DNA of 64,000 nt from Janthinobacterium violaceinigrum (GTDB lineage Bacteria > Pseudomonadota > Gammaproteobacteria > Burkholderiales > Burkholderiaceae_D), in contig NZ_WFLI01000026.1 of the NCBI RefSeq assembly GCF_009208555.1, positions 25,355 to 89,354 of the forward strand, read 5' to 3'. Made by a program: the position numbers and the translations under genes. Positions 45,688 through 54,679 of this stretch are shown here, piece by piece; positions within the stretch are counted from its first letter, which is position 1; every line of letters begins with the position of its first letter. The notes under the pieces were generated by a model, which worked only from the letters and a program-made list of their open reading frames with translations, had not been told where the DNA came from and searched no databases.

Positions 45688-46104
45688 TTAAATCGCCATG
45701 ATGCGTTTCAGGTCGACGAATGCCGTTTCGTACAGGTGCTGGAACGCACCGATCATGACTTCTTCCACGCCCTCGGCTGCGTCGAACTCGCTCGACCATT
45801 CCGCCACGCAGGAAGCGCCGCCCGGCTCGCCCGTGACGCGCAGGGTGGAGCGGTAATTCTTGACGGGGATCGGCCCCGAGACGATGGTATAGCTGTAGCT
45901 CTTGTCCGCTTCGCTGTAGCTTTGCAGGCGTTCGGCGATGATGGCGCCGTCCGTGGTTTTCAGGCGGCGCACGCGGCCGCCATGCTCGGACAGGCTGGTC
46001 TTGATCGAGCTCGACCATTCAGCCAGCGACTGGAAGCCGCCGATAAAATCCCACACGCGTTCGGCGCTTGCCGCCAATGTTACAGAAACAATTACTTGGG
46101 CCAT
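45688..46104 (-). CDS. SRPBCC (START-like/polyketide cyclase) family protein
   Basis: A 138-residue protein of the SRPBCC ligand-binding fold: IVSVTLAASAERVWDFIGGFQSLAEWSSSI at the start, CVAEWSSEFDAAEGVEEVMIGAF in the middle, and a long C-terminal helix. Such proteins bind hydrophobic ligands in a helix-grip pocket. No cofactor motif or partner gene suggests a substrate. The dienelactone hydrolase lies 140 bases upstream on the same strand, with a GC-rich hairpin (46132-46150) between, so separate transcription is likely. Confidence 0.82.
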   Translation of the reverse strand: MAQVIVSVTLAASAERVWDFIGGFQSLAEWSSSIKTSLSEHGGRVRRLKTTDGAIIAERLQSYSEADKSYSYTIVSGPIPVKNYRSTLRVTGEPGGASCVAEWSSEFDAAEGVEEVMIGAFQHLYETAFVDLKRIMAI

Positions 46105-46244
46105 CTTTAATTCGGTTCCTCATCCAGGTTTGCCGGGCGCGGCGCCCGGCCGGCCGGAGTTGCCCGGCACAGCCGCTATTTTAGCGCCCGCGCGGCTTTG
46201 CTGCTGAGCGGGCATCCACGGCCATCCTGTTTTCGGCACCCGTC

Positions 46245-46943
46245 TTACAGATTTTCCGCCAAGAAAATCAAGGAATTGCCGTGCGCGTGGGCGGCGGCGC
46301 GCTGCTGGTAGCTGTCGCGGTGGGTGCAGTTGAAACCGTGTTCGGCGCCCGGGTAGATATGGATTTCCACGTCTTGCCGGTCTTCGAAGCGCTCGGCGAT
46401 CTTTTGCACGGCTTCCGGCGCAATGTGGCTGTCCTGGCCGCCAAAATGCATGAGCAGCGGCACCTGGATCCGGTCGGCCAGGTCCAGCTTGTTCTGGATG
46501 CCGCCGCCGTAATAGGCAATGGCGGCGTCGACCAGGCCGGCCGCGGCCGTCTGGAACGACAAACGGCCGCCGAAGCAGTAGCCGACGGACGCCAGCTTGC
46601 CCGTCACTTCCGGACGCGCGCGCAGGACGGCGATGGTGGCCTTGATATCGCTCAAGGCATGTTCGTTATCGGTGGCTTGCATCAGTTCCACGGCGCGCTT
46701 CCAGCCGTCCGCATCGTAGCCGAGCTCGATGTGCGCGCCGGCGCGCCAGAACAGGTCCGGCACCAGCACCACGTAGCCATCGGCCGCGTACTGGTCGGCC
46801 ACGGCGCGGATATGCTCGTTGACGCCGAAAATTTCCTGCAACAGGATGATGGCGGGGCCCTTGCCCACGTGCGGCACGGCCAGGTAAGCCTGGAAGCTGC
46901 CGTCCGGGCCGGCGATATCGATCCACTGCGATGTTGTGCTCAT
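46245..46943 (-). CDS. Dienelactone hydrolase family protein (carboxymethylenebutenolidase-like)
   Basis: A 232-residue alpha/beta hydrolase starting at MSTTSQWIDI, after TGGAG. The Cys-His-Asp triad of dienelactone hydrolases is complete: Cys123 in GYCFGG, Asp171 in GGQDSHI, His202 in GAEHGF, plus the regulatory Glu37 in LLQEIFG. Family members open lactone rings such as dienelactone in chloroaromatic breakdown. With no aromatic pathway around, a general detoxifying or housekeeping role is more likely. Confidence 0.92.
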   Translation of the reverse strand: MSTTSQWIDIAGPDGSFQAYLAVPHVGKGPAIILLQEIFGVNEHIRAVADQYAADGYVVLVPDLFWRAGAHIELGYDADGWKRAVELMQATDNEHALSDIKATIAVLRARPEVTGKLASVGYCFGGRLSFQTAAAGLVDAAIAYYGGGIQNKLDLADRIQVPLLMHFGGQDSHIAPEAVQKIAERFEDRQDVEIHIYPGAEHGFNCTHRDSYQQRAAAHAHGNSLIFLAENL

Positions 46944-47033
46944 AGAAACTCCAGTCTGAGGTTGGGGGAATGCCACAGCCTGGCATGTTACTGGTTTTTC
47001 GCCCTGCCTGCGTCCGCCCGCCTTTGCCCTGCC

Positions 47034-50000
47034 TCAATACATCTCGCGCAGATAAATCACGGGGCCCGACTTGAACACGCCAAAGACGACGATGCCCACG
47101 GTGCTGGCCAGGTAGGGATGGTTAGTAGCGGACACGTCCACGCTGCCGCTCCTGTTGGCGCCGGGCGCCAGCAACGTCAGGAGATTAGCTTGCGGCAATG
47201 TGCCTTGCGCAACGGTATACGTCCGGTCATCGACGGCCAGCTTGGCGCAGTCCAGCGTTTTCTTGCAATTGGCCAGCACCACGTCCGACTTGTTCAGTGC
47301 GCTGATGCTGTCGAGCAAATTCGTCGTCCATTTCTTGCCGTTCCAGTACTGGACTTGCACGGCCAGCCTGACGGGCAGCAACTCGGAGCCATAGCCGTGG
47401 GGCACCATCCATTGCCCCGACAGCACAGTCATCCGTGCCTCGTTCTGTATCACTGGCGAGCTTGAGCTGACGACGGCGCCGCCCGGATAGGTGCTGCTGG
47501 CGCGCAAGCGCACGTCGGTGGGCGCTACCTTCGCCGTTACGCCTGCCTTGCCCGGGAAACGGTAGGCAACCATGGGCGAGGCAACGCCCATGGTGAATTT
47601 CGTGGGCGCCACGCCGGTGACGGTCGTTTGCGCCTTGCTGCCATCGGTGAGGCGGCTGCTGCCATCAGCGGTACTCGGCGGAAAGGCCGTGGCCCCCGTG
47701 GCTGCATCCCAGCCATCGAGCAGCACGGGCGCCAGGACGGTCGGGTTGCGGTCGTCATAATTTTTGGTCGTCGTCTCCCCCAGGGCCCGCGCCGTCACGC
47801 GCACGCCTATCGCCTGCCCCGAGTAGGCGTAACGGCCGTTCTCCCCATCGTTGGCACAGGTGAGCGGCGCGGCGCATGGCGTGGCGATGCCGTTGGACGC
47901 TTTGGGCAAGTCGCCTTGGCTGTTGTCCTTGATCAGTTCCGTGACGAAGTGGTGCGGGATGAACTGCACCGCCTTGCTCACGCTTGGGACCGGCGCAGCA
48001 AGGTTGGCATCGAGGTAGCCGTTGGGATTGGCCAGATTGAAGGCGATGGTGATCGTTCCCACTTCCGGCCAGTTCATGTCGCTGCTGTCAACGGTGCCAT
48101 TCTTGAAGACCACGCCTCCCTGCACGGCTGGCTTGGCTGGCGCGGCGATCTCGCTCGCCGTCGGCCTGACCAGGCTGGCCAGTGAAGGCAGCGCCGTCTC
48201 TGCGACCTTTTCATTGCCGAAGTTCGGCGTCAACTGGCCCGCGTTATTGAGCGCGCTCATGCTGACCGCCACGGGCGCACCCGCGCGCTGGGGCGTGGCG
48301 ATGGCAACGGCGCTGAACGCGGCCGGCACGACGATAACGCTGCCGCTGCCCGTCATGCTCAAGCCGGCGTCGCCGGTAATGGCCGATCCCGTATAGGTGG
48401 CCTTCAGATTCAGCTGTCCCACGTCCGCATACGACATGAGGGCCGTGGCGATGCCCAGGCTGTTGAACGCCAGGTTGACGGTCGCGCCCGCCGTGCTGCA
48501 GGCACTCGTGCTGTTCTGGGCCAGCGGCACGACAGGTCCCGTCCCCTGCACGAGAACAGGCAGGGTACCGCTGGCGGGATTGGCATAGCTGCAGGCGAGG
48601 TTCAGGTCCTTGCTGGTATTTTTGAACAGGGGCACGCACGCCTGCGCGTTGGGGGAAGCCTGCACGGCGCTGACGTCGAACGCCTTTTGCGTGGCCGAGA
48701 CATGATTGACGGGAATGACCGTCAAGCCTGTCGCCGCAAAGTTCATGTCGCAGCTGCTGCTGTTGTCCGATGCGCGCTTGCACACGAGCGCGCCCGTGGT
48801 GCCGGGCACGCTGGTCAGGCTCAAGGTGGCCGTGCCGACCGTGTACTGGCGCACGCTGGCCGTTGCCACGCCGCTGCTGTCTATCTGCGTCGCCGTGCCG
48901 CCAGGGCTGACGGTGACACTCGCGCCGTTCGTGTACTTGGCGCTGCAGGCGGCATCCGCGCACGCCGTCACCGTCACCGTCTGCGGCGCGCACGTCAGGG
49001 CATTGCCCGAATGCTCGATCTGGAAGTGGTGCGGCCCTGCCAGCGTGCCGGGGCCGCACTTCGGCCCCATGGGGTCGGTGTAGGGCCAGCCGCTGTTGTT
49101 CGTCACGCAGCTGCACGGATTCGATGGCGTATATGCCTTGCAGGTGATGGTTTGCTGCACCCGGCCCTGCCAGCCCAGGGTGATATGGTCGACCAGGGCG
49201 TTGCCCGTGATATAGGCGTTGGACGAGTCGAGCGTCACGTTGCCGCCCTCGACATTGCCCTTGACGCCATTGCCGGACGCAATGGTCAGGGAGCTGGAGG
49301 CTTTCACATCGCCCGTGACGAGCAGGCCGGACGCCTTCAGGTCGATGCTGGGCGACGTCAGGTTGCCCTTGACCTGGCTGCCGGAACCGACCGTCAGCGA
49401 GGTGCTGGCCGTGATATCGCCCTGCACCTGGCTGTTCGCTGCATCGATGCTGACGACGGGCGCCTTGGTGCTGCCCTTCAGGTTACTGCCCGAACCAAGG
49501 CTGAAGGAATTGACGGCCGTCACGTCGCCCGTGATCGTCACGCTGGAACTGGTGCTGACGCTGCTGCCGCTGACGGGTCCCGTTATCGTCGAACTGGAAC
49601 CGATGCTGACGTTGCCGCTGGCCTTGATGCTGCCCGTAATGGTGACATTGGAATTGGTGGTGATCGTACCGCCGTTGAGGGCGCCGTTCACGGTGGAGCC
49701 GGAGGAAATGTCGATGCTGCCGCCCGTGGCCGTGATATTGCCCGTGACCCGCACGGGCGTGCCGCCCAGGATCACGGCGGCAGCCGAAATATCGGCCACG
49801 ATGACATTGTTGCTTTGCCCGCCCACTTTGAAGCTGCCGCCCTTGGCCGTCAAACTGCCGCCCGTGATCTTCAGGTTCGGCGTATTGGTGTTGCTGAAGT
49901 CGAGATTCCTGTTGGCCGTCAGCGATGCCGTGCCGCTCATGCTCAAGCCCTGGTTATAGCCGATGCTCACATCGCTGTTGACCGTGACGCCGTAGCCGCT

Positions 50001-50177
50001 GGCGATGACGACGGCATCCGTATCGCCCATCTGCAAGCTGGCGCAAGTGTATTGGGTAGCTGACGGCGCCAGCGTACAGCCGCTGACGGCGCCGCCATTG
50101 AAATTGAGCGTGGCCGCGTGGGCCAAGGATGAGCCCAGCAGCAATGTCAGGGCAGTCAAAATGTGGAGTAAGCGCAC
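47034..50177 (-). CDS. Giant exported MshQ-like protein (DUF6701 region) with polymer-like beta-helix repeats
   Basis: A 1047-residue protein with a GTG start and a signal peptide ending at AHAAT. Residues 60-330 are short repeats of the form (I/V)TG.(I/V)..S.S(I/V).I.SGS.(V/I).G, resembling bactofilin-like or autotransporter beta-helices. A cysteine-containing spacer (about 335-470) follows. The C-terminal half resembles the DUF6701 region of MshQ from MSHA pilus loci: SVIVVPAAFS, VQFIPHHFV, YAYSGQAIGVRVTARA and a terminal YLREMY. No pilus genes are in the window. Surface display or adhesion is inferred. Confidence 0.8.
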   Translation of the reverse strand: MRLLHILTALTLLLGSSLAHAATLNFNGGAVSGCTLAPSATQYTCASLQMGDTDAVVIASGYGVTVNSDVSIGYNQGLSMSGTASLTANRNLDFSNTNTPNLKITGGSLTAKGGSFKVGGQSNNVIVADISAAAVILGGTPVRVTGNITATGGSIDISSGSTVNGALNGGTITTNSNVTITGSIKASGNVSIGSSSTITGPVSGSSVSTSSSVTITGDVTAVNSFSLGSGSNLKGSTKAPVVSIDAANSQVQGDITASTSLTVGSGSQVKGNLTSPSIDLKASGLLVTGDVKASSSLTIASGNGVKGNVEGGNVTLDSSNAYITGNALVDHITLGWQGRVQQTITCKAYTPSNPCSCVTNNSGWPYTDPMGPKCGPGTLAGPHHFQIEHSGNALTCAPQTVTVTACADAACSAKYTNGASVTVSPGGTATQIDSSGVATASVRQYTVGTATLSLTSVPGTTGALVCKRASDNSSSCDMNFAATGLTVIPVNHVSATQKAFDVSAVQASPNAQACVPLFKNTSKDLNLACSYANPASGTLPVLVQGTGPVVPLAQNSTSACSTAGATVNLAFNSLGIATALMSYADVGQLNLKATYTGSAITGDAGLSMTGSGSVIVVPAAFSAVAIATPQRAGAPVAVSMSALNNAGQLTPNFGNEKVAETALPSLASLVRPTASEIAAPAKPAVQGGVVFKNGTVDSSDMNWPEVGTITIAFNLANPNGYLDANLAAPVPSVSKAVQFIPHHFVTELIKDNSQGDLPKASNGIATPCAAPLTCANDGENGRYAYSGQAIGVRVTARALGETTTKNYDDRNPTVLAPVLLDGWDAATGATAFPPSTADGSSRLTDGSKAQTTVTGVAPTKFTMGVASPMVAYRFPGKAGVTAKVAPTDVRLRASSTYPGGAVVSSSSPVIQNEARMTVLSGQWMVPHGYGSELLPVRLAVQVQYWNGKKWTTNLLDSISALNKSDVVLANCKKTLDCAKLAVDDRTYTVAQGTLPQANLLTLLAPGANRSGSVDVSATNHPYLASTVGIVVFGVFKSGPVIYLREMY

Positions 50178-50292
50178 GATATCCAGGAATCCGATGGGTG
50201 GGGAGCCAGCGGGCGCGCGGATTATTTCATGCTAACCTACGCCATCGCTGTTGTTGCATTATGGCAGTATTTATCCCCCTCGCGCATATCGC

Positions 50293-51297
50293 ATGATCAA
50301 GCAAAGCCCCAAAGAATTCCCCCTGCGCACCGTCGACATCATCGTCTATCCCGGCTTCAAGGCGCTCGAAGCCATCGGCGCCATGAAGGTGTTTGACTAC
50401 GCCAACACCCATTTGCGCCTGCGCAACCTGCCGGGCGGCTACGACGTGCGCATCGCCTCGACGGCCATCGGCCCCGTCGAGTCGGACACCCTGATGTCGC
50501 TGCACGCCAGCAAGGCGCTCGATGCGCACCGCCTGCCCGACCTGGCCGTCATCGTCGGCTGCCACCACGTCGAGCAAGTCTTGCAGGACATCCCCGCCCT
50601 CGCCGCCTGGGTGGCCGAGGCGGCGCCCCGCATCGATACCCTGGCGGCCCTGTGCACGGGCTGCTTCTTCCTGGCCGAAGCCGGCGTGCTCGACGGCAAG
50701 AGCGCGGCCACGCACTGGAGCGCCGTGGACAGCCTGCGCCAGCGCTATCCATTGATACAGGTCAATGCCGATGCGATTTTCGTGCGGGAAGGGAAATTCT
50801 GGACGTCGGCCGGCGTGACGGCCGGCATCGACCTGGCGCTGGCCCTGGTGGAAGACGATTTCAGCCGCGATATCGCGCTGGAAGTGGCGCGCGACCTGGT
50901 GGTGTACCTGAAACGGCCCGGCGGCCAGTCGCAGTTTTCCGTGCACCTGTCGAGCCAGATGACCACGCATCCCACCATCCGCCAGTTGCAGGGCTGGATC
51001 ATGGAACACCTGGCAGATGAGCTCACGGTGCCGCTGCTGGCGGCCAGGCTGGCCATGAGCGAGCGCAATTTTACGCGCGTGTTCCAGCGCGAAACGGGCA
51101 CCAGCCCCACGGAATTCATCGACACGGCCCGCTTCGAAGTGGCGCGCCGCTTGCTGGAAGACAATGTGTCTTCCTTAAAACAGGTGGCCGTGCAGGCGGG
51201 CTTGCACAGCGAGGAAAGGCTGCGCCGCCTGTTTCAAAAGAAACTCGCCATCACGCCGCGCGACTACCGCGAGCGCTTTTCCAGCACGGCGCGCTAG
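50293..51297 (+). CDS. GlxA-family transcriptional regulator (DJ-1/PfpI domain plus AraC helix-turn-helix)
   Basis: A 334-residue protein from the ATG at 50293. The N-terminal DJ-1/PfpI-like domain (about 12-180) has the nucleophile-elbow region LAALCTGCFFLAEAG with Cys121 and Cys124, and a GVTAGIDLALALVE helix. The C-terminal AraC domain (235-330) contains LTVPLLAARLAMSERNFTRVFQRETG and SSLKQVAVQAGLHSEERLRRLFQK. GlxA-type regulators often control amine, carnitine or formaldehyde metabolism. The glutathione-dependent formaldehyde dehydrogenase gene lies just downstream, which may be its target, but this is inference. Confidence 0.92.
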   Translation: MIKQSPKEFPLRTVDIIVYPGFKALEAIGAMKVFDYANTHLRLRNLPGGYDVRIASTAIGPVESDTLMSLHASKALDAHRLPDLAVIVGCHHVEQVLQDIPALAAWVAEAAPRIDTLAALCTGCFFLAEAGVLDGKSAATHWSAVDSLRQRYPLIQVNADAIFVREGKFWTSAGVTAGIDLALALVEDDFSRDIALEVARDLVVYLKRPGGQSQFSVHLSSQMTTHPTIRQLQGWIMEHLADELTVPLLAARLAMSERNFTRVFQRETGTSPTEFIDTARFEVARRLLEDNVSSLKQVAVQAGLHSEERLRRLFQKKLAITPRDYRERFSSTAR

Positions 51298-51301
51298 CAA
51301 T

Positions 51302-51535
51302 TCAGCGCGGCTTGCCGTGACGCACGTGACGCGTGGCCAGTTGGCGGTTCTGCCGGGCCAGCGGCGTAAACAAGAGTGCGCACAGCAGATACGTGGCCAG
51401 CAGCGCCAGCCAGATGGCGGGCGTGGCGAGGCTGGCGGCATTGCTCCACCACAAGGCCAGCAGGGAAGACAGGGCCGCGCCGAGGAAGACGGGCAGCATG
51501 CGGCGCAAAGTCGCGAGATAGGCAGTGGCAAACAT
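51302..51535 (-). CDS. Small two-helix membrane protein of unknown function
   Basis: A 77-residue protein from MFATAYLATLRR, seven bases after GGGAG. A longer form starts at 51568. Two hydrophobic helices (about 15-32 and 38-58) are followed by a basic tail (ARQNRQLATRHVRHGKPR), so both ends probably face the cytoplasm. It is convergent with the GlxA regulator, four bases from its stop. No family recognised. Confidence 0.6.
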   Translation of the reverse strand: MFATAYLATLRRMLPVFLGAALSSLLALWWSNAASLATPAIWLALLATYLLCALLFTPLARQNRQLATRHVRHGKPR

Positions 51536-51651
51536 GAACGGCTCCCAAAGCAAGGCGGATGCCTTCACACTAGCAGGGGCAGGCGGCGAAGTACAGCCTG
51601 CCGCCCTGCCCCGTCCGTCAAGTGTTGCGCAATGAGTACATTGCGTGCCGC

Positions 51652-52758
51652 TTAGTACAGCACGACGGAACGGATCGATTCGCCGCTCTTCATCAGGTCG
51701 AAGCCTTCATTGATGCGTTCGAGCGGCAAACGGTGCGTGATCAGGTCGTCGATATTGAGCTTGCCTTCCATATACCAGTCGACGATCTTCGGCACGTCCG
51801 TGCGTCCCCGTGCGCCACCGAAGGCCGAGCCGCGCCATTCGCGTCCCGTCACCAGCTGGAACGGACGCGTGGAAATTTCCTGCCCTGCCGCCGCCACGCC
51901 GATGATGAAGGACTTGCCCCAGCCCTTGTGCGTGCACTCGAGCGCCTGGCGCATCAGGGTCGTGTTGCCCACGCACTCGAAGCTGTAGTCGGCGCCGCCG
52001 TCCGTCAGTTGCACGATGGCATCGACGACGTTCTCCACTTCGTTCGGGTTGATGAAATGCGTCATGCCGAACTTGCGCGCGATGGCCTGGCGCGCGGGGT
52101 TGATGTCGATGCCGATGATCTTGTCGGCGCCCACCATCTTCGCCGCCTGGATCACGTTCAGGCCGATGCCGCCCAGACCGAACACGGCCACGTTGGCGCC
52201 CGCCTCGACCTTGGCCGAGAACAGCACGGCGCCCACGCCCGTCGTCACGCCGCAGCCGATGTAGCACACCTTGTCGAACGGCGCATCTTCGCGGATCTTG
52301 GCCAGCGCGATTTCCGGCACGACGATGTAGTTCGAGAACGTGGACGTGCCCATGTAGTGGAACAGCGGCTGGCCATTGAGCGAGAAGCGACTGGTAGCGT
52401 CCGGCATCAGGCCGCGGCCCTGCGTGGAGCGGATGGCCTGGCACAGGTTCGTCTTTTGCGACAGGCAGAACTTGCACTGGCGGCATTCCGGCGTGTACAG
52501 GGGGATGACGTGGTCATCCTTTTTCAGGGTCGTCACGCCCGGACCCACGTCGACGACGACGCCGGCCCCTTCGTGGCCCAGGATGGCGGGGAAGATGCCT
52601 TCCGGATCGGCGCCCGACAGGGTGTAGTAATCGGTGTGGCAAATGCCCGTGGCTTTCAGCTCGACCAGCACTTCGCCGGCGCGCGGGCCGGCCAGGTCGA
52701 CTTCTTCGATGGTCAGCGGGGCGCCCGCCTTCCAGGCAATCGCGGCTTTGGTTTTCAT
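51652..52758 (-). CDS. frmA: S-(hydroxymethyl)glutathione dehydrogenase / class III alcohol dehydrogenase
   Basis: A 368-residue zinc-dependent dehydrogenase that oxidises the glutathione adduct of formaldehyde. Catalytic zinc ligands are Cys40 (GICHTD), His62 and Glu63 (GHEGAG). Structural zinc is held by Cys92, Cys95, Cys98 and Cys106. The NAD-binding motif is FGLGGIGLNVIQ. Length and motifs match class III ADH closely. The partner S-formylglutathione hydrolase (frmB) is not adjacent. The nearby GlxA-type regulator on the other strand could respond to formaldehyde-generating compounds. It also reduces S-nitrosoglutathione in many species. Confidence 0.96.
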   Translation of the reverse strand: MKTKAAIAWKAGAPLTIEEVDLAGPRAGEVLVELKATGICHTDYYTLSGADPEGIFPAILGHEGAGVVVDVGPGVTTLKKDDHVIPLYTPECRQCKFCLSQKTNLCQAIRSTQGRGLMPDATSRFSLNGQPLFHYMGTSTFSNYIVVPEIALAKIREDAPFDKVCYIGCGVTTGVGAVLFSAKVEAGANVAVFGLGGIGLNVIQAAKMVGADKIIGIDINPARQAIARKFGMTHFINPNEVENVVDAIVQLTDGGADYSFECVGNTTLMRQALECTHKGWGKSFIIGVAAAGQEISTRPFQLVTGREWRGSAFGGARGRTDVPKIVDWYMEGKLNIDDLITHRLPLERINEGFDLMKSGESIRSVVLY

Positions 52759-53081
52759 GGGATGTCTTCCTGCTCGGTTTCAGATGCGCCATTATCGGGC
52801 GCAGGCAGGCGCGGCGGGACCAGCGGCCCCGCGCTTGTCTGAAAACGCGGCGCATTTGTCCGATGCCGCCGCAAGGTGCAGCAGCGCACGGACGCGCGGC
52901 GCGCGCCAGGCATACGCTTGCGCAAGCTCAATCTTGCGGACATAAAAACGCGCATTCTTGACGCAACGGCGTTCCCTTGATGTATGTCCCTTGATGTATG
53001 TCCCTTGATGTATTTCCTTTGATGTACCGCCCTGACTCGCCCCGCTGACTCGCCATTTCATCGTTCCTCCAGGAGACTGAC
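52759..53081. other. Divergent promoter region between frmA and the sugar dehydrogenase
   Basis: 323 bases without a gene. The left part is GC-rich. It contains the inverted repeat CGCAAGCTCAATCTTGCG at 52921-52938 and then the 14-bp tandem repeat described separately. Promoters for both genes should be here, but I cannot place hexamers. Confidence 0.4.
52973..53027 (+). repeat. 14-bp tandem repeat, four units
   Basis: TCCCTTGATGTATG occurs at 52973-52986 and 52987-53000 perfectly. It occurs again at 53001-53014 with one change and at 53015-53027 decayed by a few bases. It ends 54 bases before the sugar dehydrogenase start. Confidence 0.9.
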
Positions 53082-54533
53082 ATGCGCAACGTACTATCCC
53101 GACTGCCCTTCGCCTGGCCAGCCCTGCTGCTGGCATGCTGCCTGGCCCTGCTATCTTCCTGCGGCGGCGGGGGCGGCCACCACCCGCCCGGCGCCGCGAC
53201 CGGCAGCCTGGCCGTGACCATCGGCGGCTTGCCGGCCGGCGTGGCGGGCGCCGTCACGGTCAGCGGTCCCGGGGCCTACAGCAAACTGCTGACGGCAAGC
53301 GCCACCTTGACGGACCTGGCGCCCGGCGCCTACGCGCTCAACGCCGCCAGCGTGGCGCAAGGCACGGGCACGCTGGCGCCCACGCCCGTCACGCAGCAGG
53401 TGCAAGTCAATGCGGGCGCGACGGCCAGCGCCAGCGTCAGCTATGCAGCCACGGCGCCGCTGGCCCTGGCCCTGCAAGAGGTGGCCAGCGGCTTGAACGC
53501 CCCCATCTTCCTCACGGCGCCGAGCGGCGACAGCCGCCTCTTCATCCTCGAACGCCCCGGCCGCATCCGCGTGCTGCAAAACGGCAACCTGCTGGCCACG
53601 CCCTTCCTCGACATCGGCACGTTGACCAGCACCAGCGGCGAGCGGGGCTTGCTGTCGCTGGCCTTCCATCCGCAATACGCGAGCAATGGCTATTTCTTCA
53701 TCTATTACACCAATCTGGCGGGCGATATCGTCATCGAGCGGCGGCAAGTGTCGGCCGGCAACGCCAACGTGGCCGATCCCCTGTCCGCGCTGACCATTAT
53801 CACGATTGCCCACCCCACCTTCAGCAACCACTATGGCGGCCTGCTCAGCTTTGGCCCGGACGGCTATCTGTACGCGGGCACGGGCGACGGCGGCAGCGCG
53901 GGCGACCCGCCCGGCAATGCGCAAAACACGAATGTGCTGCTCGGTAAACTGCTGCGCCTGGACGTCGGCGCCAGCAGCGTAGCCCAGCCGTACGCCATTC
54001 CACCGGGTAATCCGTTTGCCGGCACGGCGGGCGCGCGGGGCGAGATCTGGGCGTATGGCTTGCGCAATCCGTGGCGCTACGCCTTCGACGTGCCGGCCCA
54101 GCTGTTGTACATCGCCGACGTGGGCCAGGCCAACTGGGAAGAGGTCGACGTGCGTCCCGTCTCCCAGGCGGGCAACAACTATGGCTGGAACGTCATGGAA
54201 GGCGCGCACTGCTACAACAGCAGCAGTTGCAGCCAGGCGGGCCTGGTCCTGCCTGCCATCGAATACGGCCACGATGCGGCCGGCGGCTGCTCGATCACGG
54301 GCGGCTATGTGTACCGCGGCACGGCCCTGCCGGAACTGGCGGGACAGTACCTGTATTCGGACTACTGCAGCGGCTGGCTGAAGAGTTTCAGCTACGGCAA
54401 TGGCACGGCCTCCGCCGTGACGGACTGGGGCATCACGAACGTGGGCAATATCCTGTCCTTCGGCCAGGATGCTCAAAACGAGCTGTACATGCTGAGCGGC
54501 ACGGGCAAGGTCTACCGGATCGTGCGCAAGTAA
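53082..54533 (+). CDS. PQQ-dependent sugar dehydrogenase-like lipoprotein
   Basis: A 483-residue protein with an AGGAGA ribosome-binding site and a lipobox (ALLSSC, then a poly-glycine linker). Residues 38-125 form a small beta domain. The remainder is a six-bladed propeller of the glucose/sorbosone dehydrogenase family: LERPGRIRVLQNG, GERGLLSLAFHPQYASNGYFFIYYTN, NHYGGLLSFGPDGYLYAGTGDGG, GLRNPWRYAFD, IADVGQANWEEVD and ITGGYVYRG. Relatives oxidise aldose sugars with PQQ at the cell surface. Whether the cell makes PQQ is not shown here. A 14-bp tandem repeat lies in its promoter region. Confidence 0.9.
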   Translation: MRNVLSRLPFAWPALLLACCLALLSSCGGGGGHHPPGAATGSLAVTIGGLPAGVAGAVTVSGPGAYSKLLTASATLTDLAPGAYALNAASVAQGTGTLAPTPVTQQVQVNAGATASASVSYAATAPLALALQEVASGLNAPIFLTAPSGDSRLFILERPGRIRVLQNGNLLATPFLDIGTLTSTSGERGLLSLAFHPQYASNGYFFIYYTNLAGDIVIERRQVSAGNANVADPLSALTIITIAHPTFSNHYGGLLSFGPDGYLYAGTGDGGSAGDPPGNAQNTNVLLGKLLRLDVGASSVAQPYAIPPGNPFAGTAGARGEIWAYGLRNPWRYAFDVPAQLLYIADVGQANWEEVDVRPVSQAGNNYGWNVMEGAHCYNSSSCSQAGLVLPAIEYGHDAAGGCSITGGYVYRGTALPELAGQYLYSDYCSGWLKSFSYGNGTASAVTDWGITNVGNILSFGQDAQNELYMLSGTGKVYRIVRK

Positions 54534-54605
54534 GCGTGCGCCAATAGCGCAGGCCAATACGCGTGCGCCGCTGAAGCGGGCTCACGCACGCGTCCAGGGG
54601 CGTTT

Positions 54606-54635
54606 TTCGACGGGGCGCGGGGAACCGGCTAGAAT
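54606..54635 (+). promoter_or_regulatory. Sigma-70-type promoter for the thioesterase gene
   Basis: TTCGAC at 54606 and TAGAAT at 54630 are 18 bases apart, 44 bases before the thioesterase start. Confidence 0.5.
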
Positions 54636-54679
54636 GGGTTTTTTCCGCCGCGCCCTGCGCCCCAGCTCAAGAGAACACC

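Noticed and set aside
52973..53027. CRISPR-like array
   Set aside because: The 14-bp units are directly adjacent with no spacers, and no cas genes are nearby.
52928..53257. Minus-strand frame with repeated peptide segments (KGNTSRDI, HQGTYIKG)
   Set aside because: The peptide repeat is only the translation of the 14-bp DNA tandem repeat, and the frame lies antisense to the sugar dehydrogenase start.
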